Positions 6,068-12,298 of a stretch of DNA of 12,298 nucleotides are shown in pieces. Each line of letters begins with the position of its first letter. The stretch's first letter is position 1. Location: NCBI GenBank assembly GCA_905214265.1, contig CAJMLQ010000091.1, forward strand, positions 1 to 12,298, written 5' to 3'. The notes below the pieces were generated by a model. That model saw only the letters and a program-made list of their open reading frames with translations, was not told where the DNA came from and did not search any database. The translations under genes and the position numbers were made by a program. This stretch comes from an uncultured bacterium. Lineage in GTDB: Bacteria > Bacillota > Clostridia > Oscillospirales > Ruminococcaceae.

Positions 6068-6574
6068 TCAAACGGATGGTTCCTCCACCGAAAGCTGCCC
6101 GCTGCCCTTTTCTATGGCGATGGTTCCGGTCCGGACCACGCTTTTCAGACCGTAGGGGCGGCAAAGGGCTAGAAAATTCTCTACCCGGTCAGTAGTATCA
6201 CAGTATTCCACGGTGATCGACGTCCGGGTGACGTCGCAGATCTTTCCCCCCGCCAAGGCGATCAGCTCGGAGATCTCCCCCCGGGTGCGGGCGTTGGCGT
6301 TGACCTTGACCAGAGCCAATTCCCGGCTAATGACCTCCTCCGGGGAAAAATCCTTGAGCTTGATGACGTCGATGAGCTTGTTGAGCTGCTTGCCCAGTTG
6401 CTCCATAACGTTTTCCCGGTCGTCCGCCACAATAGTAATGCAGGAAACGGCAGGGTCCGCCGTCGTACCCACCGCCAGACTTTCAATATTAAATCCCCGC
6501 CGGGCAAACAGTCCGGCCACCCGGGACAGCACGCCGGCGTGGTTTTCCACCAGGACTGACAGCGTGTGCTTCAT
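6068..6574 (-). CDS. ilvN: Acetolactate synthase small (regulatory) subunit
   Basis: IlvN binds the catalytic IlvB subunit, activates it and usually gives valine feedback inhibition. From the ATG at 6574 it has 168 residues, normal for the bacterial form. The start MKHTLSVLVENHAGVLSRVAGLFARRGFNIESLAVG is the family's ACT domain (about 1-75), including the ENHAGVLSRV loop that binds the effector in characterised homologues. A second ferredoxin-like domain covers about 85-158 (LVKVNANARTRGEI, then CDVTRTSITVEYCD). An upstream GTG (6592) is in frame, but AGGAGG (6589-6584) lies 9 nt before ATG 6574 and would be inside that longer reading, so the ATG is the start. It follows ilvB by 31 bp and is surely co-transcribed with it. 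Confidence 0.97.
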   Translation of the reverse strand: MKHTLSVLVENHAGVLSRVAGLFARRGFNIESLAVGTTADPAVSCITIVADDRENVMEQLGKQLNKLIDVIKLKDFSPEEVISRELALVKVNANARTRGEISELIALAGGKICDVTRTSITVEYCDTTDRVENFLALCRPYGLKSVVRTGTIAIEKGSGQLSVEEPSV

Positions 6575-6583
6575 CGTCCCATG

Positions 6584-6589
6584 CCTCCT
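6584..6589 (-). promoter_or_regulatory. Ribosome binding site AGGAGG that fixes the ilvN start
   Basis: A perfect AGGAGG lies 9 nt before ATG 6574. It rules out the longer in-frame GTG start at 6592. Confidence 0.85.
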
Positions 6590-6605
6590 CACGTAAAATC
6601 TGCGG

Positions 6606-8240
6606 CTACGCCAAAGACTGCGGCAAGAGCGTCGGCTCCTCGGGGTCTGCCGCCACTTCCAGAAGAAACGGCCCCTCCGCCGCCAAAAGGGCGTCCACAG
6701 CCGCCGGAATTTCCTCCGGGATGGACAGCCGCCGCGCTGGGATCCCGTAAGCCCCGGCCAATCTCACAAAATCCGGGCTTCCATCCAGGCAGACGGCGGT
6801 CTCACAGCCACCGTGCTCCCGTTGGTACTCGGCCACCATGCCCAGACGGTTATTGCAGAACACTAGGATTTTCACCGACACACCGTGTTGGCGCAGCGTC
6901 GCCAGCTCCATCATGGACATCTGAAAGGACCCGTCGCCGCAGACAGCCACCACCTGCTTCTCCGGGCAGGCGATCTGCGCGCCCAGGGCGGTGGGAAGGG
7001 CGCAGCCCATGGTCCCCATGCCGCCGGAGGTGAGAAAACGGCCTTCCAGCACGTCAAAGGCTCCCGCCGCCCAGATTTGATTCTGCCCCACGTCGGCGGC
7101 CAAAACGCCACCTGTCTCCATCCGCCGGGAAAGGGCCCTCAAAACTGCCCGCGGGTCCAGGCGGTCCCCGGACGGAAGGAGGGGATGGGCCGCCTCCTTA
7201 TAATGTAGCGTTTCCCGCTCCCAGTCCGGATACACGCAGGGCGTGCTCCCGGACAGCTCTTCACAGAGCTGCCCAAGTATCAGCCGCAGATCCCCGACCA
7301 CCGGAATATCGGCGGGAATATTCTTCCCAATTTCAGCGGGATCTATATCGATGTGAAGGACTTTTTTGTCCCGGGCCAACAGCTCTGGGGCCGGAATGGA
7401 GCGGTCGCCCACCCGTGTCCCGGCCAGCACCAGCAGATCCGCCCGGTTCAGCGCCAGGTTGGCGGCCTGTCCGCCGTGGACCCCAATCATCCCCAGCTGC
7501 AGCCCATACCCCGGCGGTAGGGCCCCGATCCCCATCATCGTATGGACAGCGGGCATCCGCGCCTTCCATAAAAACTCTTCCAGAGCCTCCTGGGCGCCGG
7601 AGGCAAAGACGCCTCCTCCGGCTACCAGCAGCGGCCGGTCCGCATGGCGGATGGCCTCGGCAGCCCGGCGCACCTGGCCCGCGTGGCCAAAGGTGCTGGG
7701 CTTATAGGAGCGGATCGCCGCTTCGGCGGGGTAGGAAAATCGGGTCTCCTGTTGCTGCACGTCTACAGGAACGTCGATCAGAACCGGTCCCGGCCGCCCC
7801 GATTTCGCCAGGTAGAAGGCCTCCTTAAAAACCCGACAGGTGTCGGCGGGATTTTTCAGCAGATAGCTGTGTTTGATAAAGGGCTCCACCATGCCGGTGG
7901 TGTCTACCTCCTGAAAAACATCCCGGCCCAGGAGGTGGGAGTCCACCTGACCTGTGATCACCACCAAAGGTACCGAATCCATATACGCGGAGGCGATTCC
8001 GCTGATAAGGTTGGTTGCACCGGGGCCGGAGGTGGCGGCGCAGACACCGCAGCGCCCGCTCATCCGGGCATATCCTCCGGCTGCATGCCCAGCGTTCTGC
8101 TCCGTGCGGACGAGGATATGGCGGATATCGGATTTTGCCAGCGCATCGTAAAACGGACAAATCGCGGCGCCGGGGTAGCCGAACAGCACCTGGACGCCCT
8201 CTTGCTCCAGGCAGCGCACCATTGCTTCGCTCACCCTCAC
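6606..8240 (-). CDS. ilvB: Acetolactate synthase large (catalytic) subunit
   Basis: This thiamine-diphosphate enzyme joins two pyruvates to acetolactate, or pyruvate plus 2-ketobutyrate, the first shared step of Val/Leu/Ile synthesis. The protein is 544 aa from the chosen start, close to the family's usual length. The order is as expected. The N-terminal PYR domain has FGYPGAAICPFYDAL (20-34), the catalytic Glu47 in VRTEQNAGHAAGGYAR, TSGPGATNL (70-78) and SAYMDSVPLVVITGQV (84-99). The central domain follows. The C-terminal PP domain has GDGSFQMSMMEL (435-446) and a CNN-RLGMV block that completes the TPP/Mg site. Three in-frame GTGs and an ATG compete. AAGGGAG (8255-8249) lies 8 nt before GTG 8240 but overlaps GTG 8249, so I chose 8240. 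LGMVAEYQ has Tyr where many homologues have Trp (LGMVRQWQ). Confidence 0.97.
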   Translation of the reverse strand: MRVSEAMVRCLEQEGVQVLFGYPGAAICPFYDALAKSDIRHILVRTEQNAGHAAGGYARMSGRCGVCAATSGPGATNLISGIASAYMDSVPLVVITGQVDSHLLGRDVFQEVDTTGMVEPFIKHSYLLKNPADTCRVFKEAFYLAKSGRPGPVLIDVPVDVQQQETRFSYPAEAAIRSYKPSTFGHAGQVRRAAEAIRHADRPLLVAGGGVFASGAQEALEEFLWKARMPAVHTMMGIGALPPGYGLQLGMIGVHGGQAANLALNRADLLVLAGTRVGDRSIPAPELLARDKKVLHIDIDPAEIGKNIPADIPVVGDLRLILGQLCEELSGSTPCVYPDWERETLHYKEAAHPLLPSGDRLDPRAVLRALSRRMETGGVLAADVGQNQIWAAGAFDVLEGRFLTSGGMGTMGCALPTALGAQIACPEKQVVAVCGDGSFQMSMMELATLRQHGVSVKILVFCNNRLGMVAEYQREHGGCETAVCLDGSPDFVRLAGAYGIPARRLSIPEEIPAAVDALLAAEGPFLLEVAADPEEPTLLPQSLA

Positions 8241-8248
8241 AGCTAACA

Positions 8249-8255
8249 CTCCCTT
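8249..8255 (-). promoter_or_regulatory. Ribosome binding site that favours the GTG start of ilvB at 8240
   Basis: AAGGGAG on the minus strand lies 8 nt before GTG 8240. The more upstream GTG at 8249 overlaps the site itself and cannot use it. Confidence 0.6.
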
Positions 8256-8287
8256 GCGGATTGCTCCGAAAAATTCTCTGTATCGAT

Positions 8288-8316
8288 ATTATACGAGTTT
8301 TCCGGACATCCGTCAA
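8288..8316 (-). promoter_or_regulatory. Sigma-A promoter for ilvBN
   Basis: Minus-strand TTGACG (8316-8311, 5 of 6), a 17-bp spacer and a perfect TATAAT (8293-8288). The start point would be near 8281, giving a leader of only about 40 nt. That is too short for a T-box or peptide attenuator, so any amino acid control here must act at the promoter or on the enzyme. Confidence 0.88.
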
Positions 8317-8564
8317 GGAAGCTGGAGGGAAAGTCTGTTTGTTTGCGGATAAAAAAATTAAGTTTCTACAAAATGTTGAAAACTCTGTGGAATATGTGGA
8401 AAGCCGGCTCCTGTTCCTCCGGAGAATTGCGCAGCCCGGCAAAGCCAGCAAAACCCTGATGGATCAACGTGGCTTCACTCCCCGGACTTGACATTTTTCG
8501 CGCTGGCCAGAACCCGCAAAAATTCTGCAGATTTCTCTTATTTGCAGCAGAGCCAATAAAAATC
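8317..8564. other. Divergent intergenic region between ilvB and rny promoters
   Basis: I see no gene with coding support in these 248 bp. The part next to ilvB (8336-8402) is AT-rich and contains two TGTGGAA units in tandem (8386-8392 and 8395-8401). A spaced inverted repeat CTGCA...TGCAG (8525-8529 and 8543-8547) lies just upstream of the rny-side -35. A TTGACA at 8488-8493 has no -10 at a proper distance. Confidence 0.55.
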
Positions 8565-8593
8565 TTGACATTAGCGCCTTCTGGTAATAAAAT
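8565..8593 (+). promoter_or_regulatory. Sigma-A promoter upstream of rny
   Basis: TTGACA (8565-8570, perfect), a 17-bp spacer and TAAAAT (8588-8593, 5 of 6). The start point would be near 8600, about 338 nt before the rny ATG. The leader is therefore unusually long, or this promoter serves a separate small RNA. Confidence 0.8.
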
Positions 8594-8599
8594 AGAAAG

Positions 8600-8937
8600 A
8601 AATAGAGCATCTTTCTGAAATATTGGCATCGCCGGGCAGTGTTGATGTAGCGCATCTGCCGGTCCCGCCCTGCCGCTGCTTATAGAACGATTTTCATCAT
8701 AAATGAAGCCTGGAGGAACGGATTCCTGCGGGTTGACAATTTACGCTGGAAGCTTGGGATATTCGGAACGGCCTGGCGGCGAACGGAATGCCGCCGGCGC
8801 CAGCCTTATGAGGGATGTGCTCTAAGTCTGCCCTGTTTAAGCGGGGGAGGCCTGGAGATGTGCGGCTATACCGCCGTTTCCACTGACTATTTTATCATGA
8901 TGATTGAAAAATTACAGAAAGGGAGGTTATCAGAACA
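8600..8937 (+). other. Long structured leader of rny, or an unclassified non-coding RNA
   Basis: These 338 bp between the promoter and rny hold no recognised gene. Two hairpins are clear by eye. One is around 8633-8662 (CCGG-GCAG with CTGC-CGG, one bulged G, and an inner GATG/CATC stem). The other is at 8775-8795 (GGCGGC/GCCGCC, 9-nt loop), with flanks 8770-8774 and 8802-8805 able to pair further. No terminator with a T-run separates the region from rny, which favours a leader over an independent RNA. I could not match it to a T-box, a common riboswitch, 6S, SRP or RNase P RNA from their conserved cores. Confidence 0.4.
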
Positions 8938-8989
8938 ATGCAGTTCAATACGAGCACCGTTATTCTCTATTGCGCGATCGCTTTTTTGA
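8858..8989 (+). CDS. Possible 43-aa upstream ORF overlapping the rny start
   Basis: ATG 8858 is preceded by GGGGGAGG (8843-8850) at 7 nt, a better-placed ribosome site than rny's own. The frame reads through the rny ribosome site and start codon in a different phase and stops at TGA 8987-8989, 52 bp into rny. The peptide starts MCGYTAVSTDYFIMMIEKL and has no known domain. If translated, ribosomes would cross the rny initiation region and could lower or couple its translation. Coding support is weak: G-rich sequence can mimic a ribosome site. Confidence 0.25.
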   Translation: MCGYTAVSTDYFIMMIEKLQKGRLSEQCSSIRAPLFSIARSLF

Positions 8990-10509
8990 TTGCTTTTATC
9001 ATAGGCGGCGTGATCGCCTTCTTCATCGGAATCGCATACCGAAAAAAAGTGGCAGAATCCGAAATCGGAAGCGCGGAAGAGCAAGCCAAAAAAATCATCA
9101 ACGAAGCCTACCGCTCCGCTGAAGCGAAAAAGAAAGAGCTTTTAATTGAAGCCAAAGAAGAAGTCCATAAGATCCGCACGGAAGCTGACCGCGACATTAA
9201 GGAACGCCGCAGCGAGGTTTCCCGCCAAGAGCGCCGCATTCAGCAGAAGGAAGAAACTCTCGACCGCAAAATCGACAATCTGGAAAAGAAAGAGGAGGTC
9301 ATCCAGGAGAAACTCCGCCAGGCAGAGACCCAGCTGGAGGAGGCCGAACGGATCAAGAAAAGCCAGATTGACCAGCTGGAGCGCATCTCTGGTCTGACCG
9401 CCAGCCAGGCTAAGGATCAGCTTTTGGAAAGCCTGGAAGGTGAACTGGTCCATGAAAAGGCTCTGAAAATTTCCAGCTACGAGCAGCAGCTCAAGGACGA
9501 GGCCGAAGACAAGGCCCGGGAGCTGATTTCCCTGGCCATTTCCCGGTGCGCCGCTGACCATGTCAGCGAGGCCACCGTTTCTGTCGTTACCCTGCCCAAT
9601 GACGAGATGAAGGGCCGCATCATCGGCCGGGAGGGCCGCAACATCCGCGCCCTGGAAACCCTGACCGGCGTCGACCTCATCATCGACGACACGCCGGAGG
9701 CCATCACCCTCTCCAGCTTCGACCCGGTGCGGCGTGAGATCGCCCGCCTCTCCCTGGAAAAGCTGATTACCGATGGCCGCATTCATCCCGCCCGCATCGA
9801 GGAGACCGTGGACAAAGCCACCAAGGAAGTGGAGGCAAAGATCAAGGCGGAAGGCGAGCGCGCTATGATGGAGACCAACGTTCATGGCCTGCACCATGAG
9901 CTGGCCCGGCTATTGGGACGGCTGCGGTACCGTACCTCCTATGGCCAGAATGTCCTGGATCACTCCATTGAGGTTGCCCATTTGGCCGGCATTATGGCCG
10001 CGGAGCTGGGCGTGGACGTGGTCATGGCCAAACGCGCCGGTCTGCTCCACGACATCGGCAAAGCCCTGAGCCATGAGGTAGAAGGCTCCCACGTCCAGAT
10101 CGGCATGGATATCTGCCGCAAATACAAGGAGAACCCCCAGGTTCTCCACGCCATCGAGGCCCACCACGGCGATGTGGAGACCAAAACGGTTATCGCCGCC
10201 CTCGTTCAGGCAGCCGACGCCATCTCTGCCGCGCGGCCCGGCGCACGGCGGGAAAACCTGGAAAACTACATCAAACGGGTTGAGAAGCTGGAAGAGATTG
10301 CAAAATCCTTCGAGGGCGTCGAAAAGTGCTACGCCATTCAGGCAGGCCGCGAGATCCGAATCATTGTCAAGCCTGAGAGCATCAAGGATGACGATATGGT
10401 CATCGCCGCCCGGGAAATTGCCAAGCGTATTGAAAACGAGCTGGAGTATCCCGGTCAGATCAAGGTGCATATGATCCGCGAAAGCCGCGCAATCGACTAC
10501 GCGAAATAA
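8938..10509 (+). CDS. rny: Ribonuclease Y
   Basis: RNase Y is the membrane-anchored endoribonuclease that starts mRNA decay in many Firmicutes. All parts are present in 523 residues. There is one N-terminal membrane helix (about 8-34), a long Lys/Glu/Gln-rich coiled coil (about 38-200), a KH domain with GRIIGREGRN (226-235), and an HD domain with the metal-binding HDIGKA at His371-Asp372 and DHSIEVAHLAG (341-351). The length matches B. subtilis Rny closely. The ATG has GGGAGG (8921-8926) 11 nt upstream, slightly long spacing. A consensus promoter lies about 370 bp upstream with a long leader, and a possible upstream ORF overlaps the start, so control at the RNA level is plausible. Base use in the first third is A-rich, explained by the coiled coil. 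A terminator follows directly. Confidence 0.98.
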   Translation: MQFNTSTVILYCAIAFLIAFIIGGVIAFFIGIAYRKKVAESEIGSAEEQAKKIINEAYRSAEAKKKELLIEAKEEVHKIRTEADRDIKERRSEVSRQERRIQQKEETLDRKIDNLEKKEEVIQEKLRQAETQLEEAERIKKSQIDQLERISGLTASQAKDQLLESLEGELVHEKALKISSYEQQLKDEAEDKARELISLAISRCAADHVSEATVSVVTLPNDEMKGRIIGREGRNIRALETLTGVDLIIDDTPEAITLSSFDPVRREIARLSLEKLITDGRIHPARIEETVDKATKEVEAKIKAEGERAMMETNVHGLHHELARLLGRLRYRTSYGQNVLDHSIEVAHLAGIMAAELGVDVVMAKRAGLLHDIGKALSHEVEGSHVQIGMDICRKYKENPQVLHAIEAHHGDVETKTVIAALVQAADAISAARPGARRENLENYIKRVEKLEEIAKSFEGVEKCYAIQAGREIRIIVKPESIKDDDMVIAAREIAKRIENELEYPGQIKVHMIRESRAIDYAK

Positions 10510-10519
10510 TCGTTCTGCA

Positions 10520-10560
10520 GCGGGACGGGGCGGCGCAGCCGCGCTGTCCCGCCTTTTATT
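10520..10560 (+). terminator. Rho-independent terminator after rny
   Basis: GCGGGAC (10520-10526) pairs with GTCCCGC (10546-10552), and inside it CGGC/GCCG (10531-10534 with 10538-10541) closes a GCA loop. The T-rich run CTTTTATTTT follows. It starts 10 bp after the rny stop. It ends only 25-40 bp before comM, so comM is either read through or has a promoter within this region. Confidence 0.88.
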
Positions 10561-10570
10561 TTGTGAGAAG

Positions 10571-10587
10571 CGGGGGGGATTTTTCTG
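10571..10587 (+). promoter_or_regulatory. G-rich ribosome site and candidate CTG start of comM
   Basis: A run of seven G and an A (10572-10579) lies 5 nt before an in-frame CTG (10585-10587). The standard start codons GTG 10597 and ATG 10600 are 17 and 20 nt away, too far for this site. See the comM entry. Confidence 0.45.
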
Positions 10588-10596
10588 TATACGAAA

Positions 10597-12111
10597 GTGA
10601 TGAGCGCCGGGGTGTTCGGAATGAACGCCTATCCGGTGGAGGTCGAGGTGGACACCTTCCGGGGTCTTCCGTCCTTTGAGATCGTCGGTCTGCCCGACGC
10701 CGCTGTTAAGGAGAGCCGGGATCGGGTCCGGGCCACCTTTCAAAACTGCGGCTTTGAGTTCCCTGTGCAGAAAATCACCGTCAACCTGGCCCCGGCGGAC
10801 CTAAAGAAGACCGGCCCTCTTTACGACCTGCCCATCTTCCTGGGACTGCTGGCAGCCTGCGGTCAGACCCACTCCGACTTTTCCGGAAGCGTTTTTCTGG
10901 GAGAGCTGACCATGAACGGCGGCGTGCGCCGGGTCCAAGGGGTGCTTCCCATGGTGCTCATGGCCCGCGATCAGGGCTTTTCCCGGGTATTCGTCCCGGC
11001 CGACAACCTTAAAGAGGCCAGCGCCGTCCAAGGCGTCGAACTCTATGGCGTTTCCACGGTAACAGAAGTGGTGGACTTTCTGGAAGGGCTGCGCTCGCTG
11101 AAACCGGCGGCACCCCTGGATTTTGCCCCCGGCTCCTCTCCCCACCAGCCGGACATGGCCGACGTCATGGGGCAGGATTTTGCCAAGCGGGCTCTGGAGA
11201 TCGCCGCAGCCGGATTCCACAACGCCTTGCTCATCGGCCCCCCCGGCTCTGGAAAAAGCATGCTGGCCAAGCGCCTGCCCTCGATCCTCCCGGATCTGAC
11301 CTTTGAGGAGGCCATCGAAAGCACCAAGATCCACTCCGTCGCCGGAAATCTTACCAACGACCGACCGATCCTGACGGAGCGGCCCTTCCGTGCGCCTCAT
11401 CACACGGTTTCGCCGGCAGGACTCTCCGGCGGCGGCAGCATTCCGCGGCCTGGGGAGATCTCTCTGGCCCACAACGGCGTGCTGTTCCTGGACGAGCTGC
11501 CGGAGTTTTCCCGTCCCGCTATGGAGATCCTCCGCCAGCCCATTGAAGAGGGGACTGTCACCATTTCCCGGGTCAGCGGGACGCTGACCTATCCCTGCTC
11601 CATGATTGTGATTGCCGCCATGAACCCCTGTCCCTGCGGCTATTATGGCCACCCCAGCCACCCTTGCAGCTGTACGCCCACCCAGGTGAGCCGGTATCTC
11701 AACCGAGTCAGTGGACCTCTGCTGGACCGACTGGATCTGCACATTGACATCGCCCCGGTGGAGTTTTCCCATCTTTCCTCCGGCCAAAAGGCGGAGCCCT
11801 CCGCAGCCATTAAAAAGCGGGTGGACGCCGCCCGGAAGATCCAGCAGGCCCGCTTTGCAGGGACTGGTGTTCGGGACAACGCCCACATCCCGGCGGATAT
11901 GATCAACGAGTGCTGTCCCATCACCGCAGAAGGGAGCCGCCTGCTTCGCAGCGCCTTTGAGCGGATGGGGATGAGCGCCCGGGGCTATCACCGCATCCTG
12001 AAAGTCGCCCGGACCATCGCCGACCTGGAGGGCAGTGCGGATATCCAGCCTCCGCATCTGCTGGAAGCCCTTCAGTACCGGAGCATGGACCGGAAATACT
12101 TTCACGGATAG
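10597..12111 (+). CDS. comM: YifB/ComM family AAA+ ATPase (Mg-chelatase-like)
   Basis: ComM is a hexameric helicase that drives branch migration during integration of transforming DNA in naturally competent species; in Clostridia the role is less clear. The 504 residues show an N-terminal Lon-S5-like ChlI domain (about 1-165: VEVEVDTFRGLPSFEIVGLPDAAVKESRDRVRA, VNLAPADLKK). The AAA core follows with Walker A GPPGSGKS (214-221), RAPHHTVS (265-272), Walker B VLFLDE (295-300) and SGPLLDRLDLHID (372-384). A Cys-rich CPCGYYGHPSHPCSC insert (345-359) probably binds zinc. The C-terminal part has RGYHRILKVARTIADLEGS. I list GTG 10597 as the first standard start. Homologues usually have four more residues before this point, and CTG 10585 has the right spacing to a G-rich ribosome site (508 aa), so the true start may be CTG. 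Confidence 0.95.
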   Translation: MMSAGVFGMNAYPVEVEVDTFRGLPSFEIVGLPDAAVKESRDRVRATFQNCGFEFPVQKITVNLAPADLKKTGPLYDLPIFLGLLAACGQTHSDFSGSVFLGELTMNGGVRRVQGVLPMVLMARDQGFSRVFVPADNLKEASAVQGVELYGVSTVTEVVDFLEGLRSLKPAAPLDFAPGSSPHQPDMADVMGQDFAKRALEIAAAGFHNALLIGPPGSGKSMLAKRLPSILPDLTFEEAIESTKIHSVAGNLTNDRPILTERPFRAPHHTVSPAGLSGGGSIPRPGEISLAHNGVLFLDELPEFSRPAMEILRQPIEEGTVTISRVSGTLTYPCSMIVIAAMNPCPCGYYGHPSHPCSCTPTQVSRYLNRVSGPLLDRLDLHIDIAPVEFSHLSSGQKAEPSAAIKKRVDAARKIQQARFAGTGVRDNAHIPADMINECCPITAEGSRLLRSAFERMGMSARGYHRILKVARTIADLEGSADIQPPHLLEALQYRSMDRKYFHG

Positions 12112-12263
12112 CAAAAAAACGGACGAAAAGTTTTACTAGGTTTTTCGAAAATTGCAGTGGCTCCCTAGGCACGAATTTCTTATAATGTCAAAGATCCGGA
12201 CTGTTCGGACGAGGGGAAAGCCTATCAAGAGGACTCAAAAACTTATTTAATGTTTACTGAACA
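12112..12263. other. Non-coding DNA after comM with a -10-like TATAAT
   Basis: I see no complete gene here. CGAAAA/TTTTCG (12124-12129 and 12142-12147) could form a 6-bp stem with a 12-nt loop, but no T-run follows, so a comM terminator is doubtful. TATAAT at 12181-12186 is a perfect -10 on the plus strand, but no good -35 lies 16-18 bp upstream. It may serve a gene beyond the window edge. ATG codons at 12250 and 12264 open frames to the edge without a ribosome site. Confidence 0.4.
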
Positions 12264-12298
12264 ATGGCCCATTTTTTCTGCGGTGAGAAAACGGCCAT
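12264..12298. repeat. Inverted repeat at the window edge
   Basis: ATGGCC (12264-12269) is complementary to GGCCAT (12293-12298), and inside it TTTTCT (12274-12279) pairs with AGAAAA (12286-12291) around a 6-nt loop. The nested arms make a 12-bp imperfect hairpin. The structure may continue past the window. It could be a leader hairpin, an operator or part of a terminator. Confidence 0.5.

Noticed and set aside
8241..8281. T-box, leader peptide or CodY site controlling ilvBN
   Set aside because: The leader is only about 40 nt, with no T-box core, no run of Val/Leu/Ile codons and only a poor match to the CodY consensus.
8733..8765. Second TTGACA (8733-8738) as a nearer rny promoter
   Set aside because: The nearest -10-like hexamers (GATATT, TATTCG) are at 19-21 bp spacing and match poorly.
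8703..8825. 40-codon ORF in the rny leader beginning at ATG 8703
   Set aside because: No ribosome site precedes it (AT-rich sequence only), and the composition follows the hairpin sequence rather than a protein.
8600..8880. 6S RNA, SRP RNA, RNase P RNA or a common riboswitch in the rny leader
   Set aside because: None of the conserved cores I know for these RNAs is present, and the 5' and 3' parts do not form a clear closing stem. A covariance-model search would be decisive.
9142..9897. 251-codon open frame antisense to rny, leucine- and phenylalanine-rich
   Set aside because: The hydrophobic look comes from reading the Lys/Glu coiled-coil codons backwards. No ribosome site was seen.
10801..12114. 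437-codon open frame on the minus strand
   Set aside because: Fully antisense to comM, whose Walker motifs and zinc cluster prove the plus strand. It has no ribosome site and no domain.
1..12298. CRISPR arrays, insertion sequences, phage or defence genes
   Set aside because: No regularly spaced repeats, transposase or integrase motifs were seen, and nearly all sequence is taken up by core genes in conserved order.

Overview
This window looks like ordinary chromosome from a moderately high-GC member of the Clostridia, most like the Oscillospirales (the Oscillibacter, Flavonifractor and Lawsonibacter kind of genome). The reasons are AGGAGG-type ribosome binding sites, consensus TTGACA-N17-TATAAT promoters, Firmicutes-type genes (rny, plsY, a DUF177 gene followed by rpmF), and the clostridial gene order DUF512 protein - der - plsY - gpsA. 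The taxon is inferred from gene content and order, not from any search.

Layout. Positions 1-139 hold two minus-strand tRNA genes, Asp(GTC), cut by the window edge, and Val(TAC), with their own consensus promoter at 202-230. Facing away is a plus-strand gene for a 94-residue protein of unknown function (360-644). It ends in a strong terminator whose T-run overlaps the stop codon of the converging gpsA gene. From about 8240 down to 689 everything is on the minus strand. In order of transcription these are ilvB and ilvN (acetolactate synthase), a DUF177 protein and rpmF (ribosomal protein L32), a terminator, and then the DUF512 radical-SAM/PDZ-like protein, der (ribosome-assembly GTPase), plsY and gpsA. 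A 25-codon micro-ORF may sit between plsY and gpsA. A divergent intergenic region of about 700 bp (8241-8937) carries the ilvB promoter on one strand and a consensus promoter for rny on the other. The rny promoter is followed by a long leader with hairpins and a possible upstream ORF. Rny (ribonuclease Y) ends in a terminator and is followed by comM (YifB family AAA+ protein). The last 187 bp holds a -10-like element and an inverted repeat that runs to the window edge.

How the genes work together. GpsA makes sn-glycerol-3-phosphate and PlsY acylates it, so these neighbours form the first steps of phospholipid synthesis. Der and L32 both serve the 50S ribosomal subunit, and DUF177 is a conserved partner of rpmF. 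IlvB and IlvN form the first shared enzyme of branched-chain amino acid synthesis. Rny starts mRNA decay at the membrane.

I found no mobile element, CRISPR array, phage gene or obvious defence system. The observations worth a second look are regulatory or concern small genes: the rny leader and its overlapping upstream ORF, a probable CTG start for comM, the micro-ORF behind plsY, the intercistronic hairpin at the DUF177 stop codon, and the orphan 94-residue protein.
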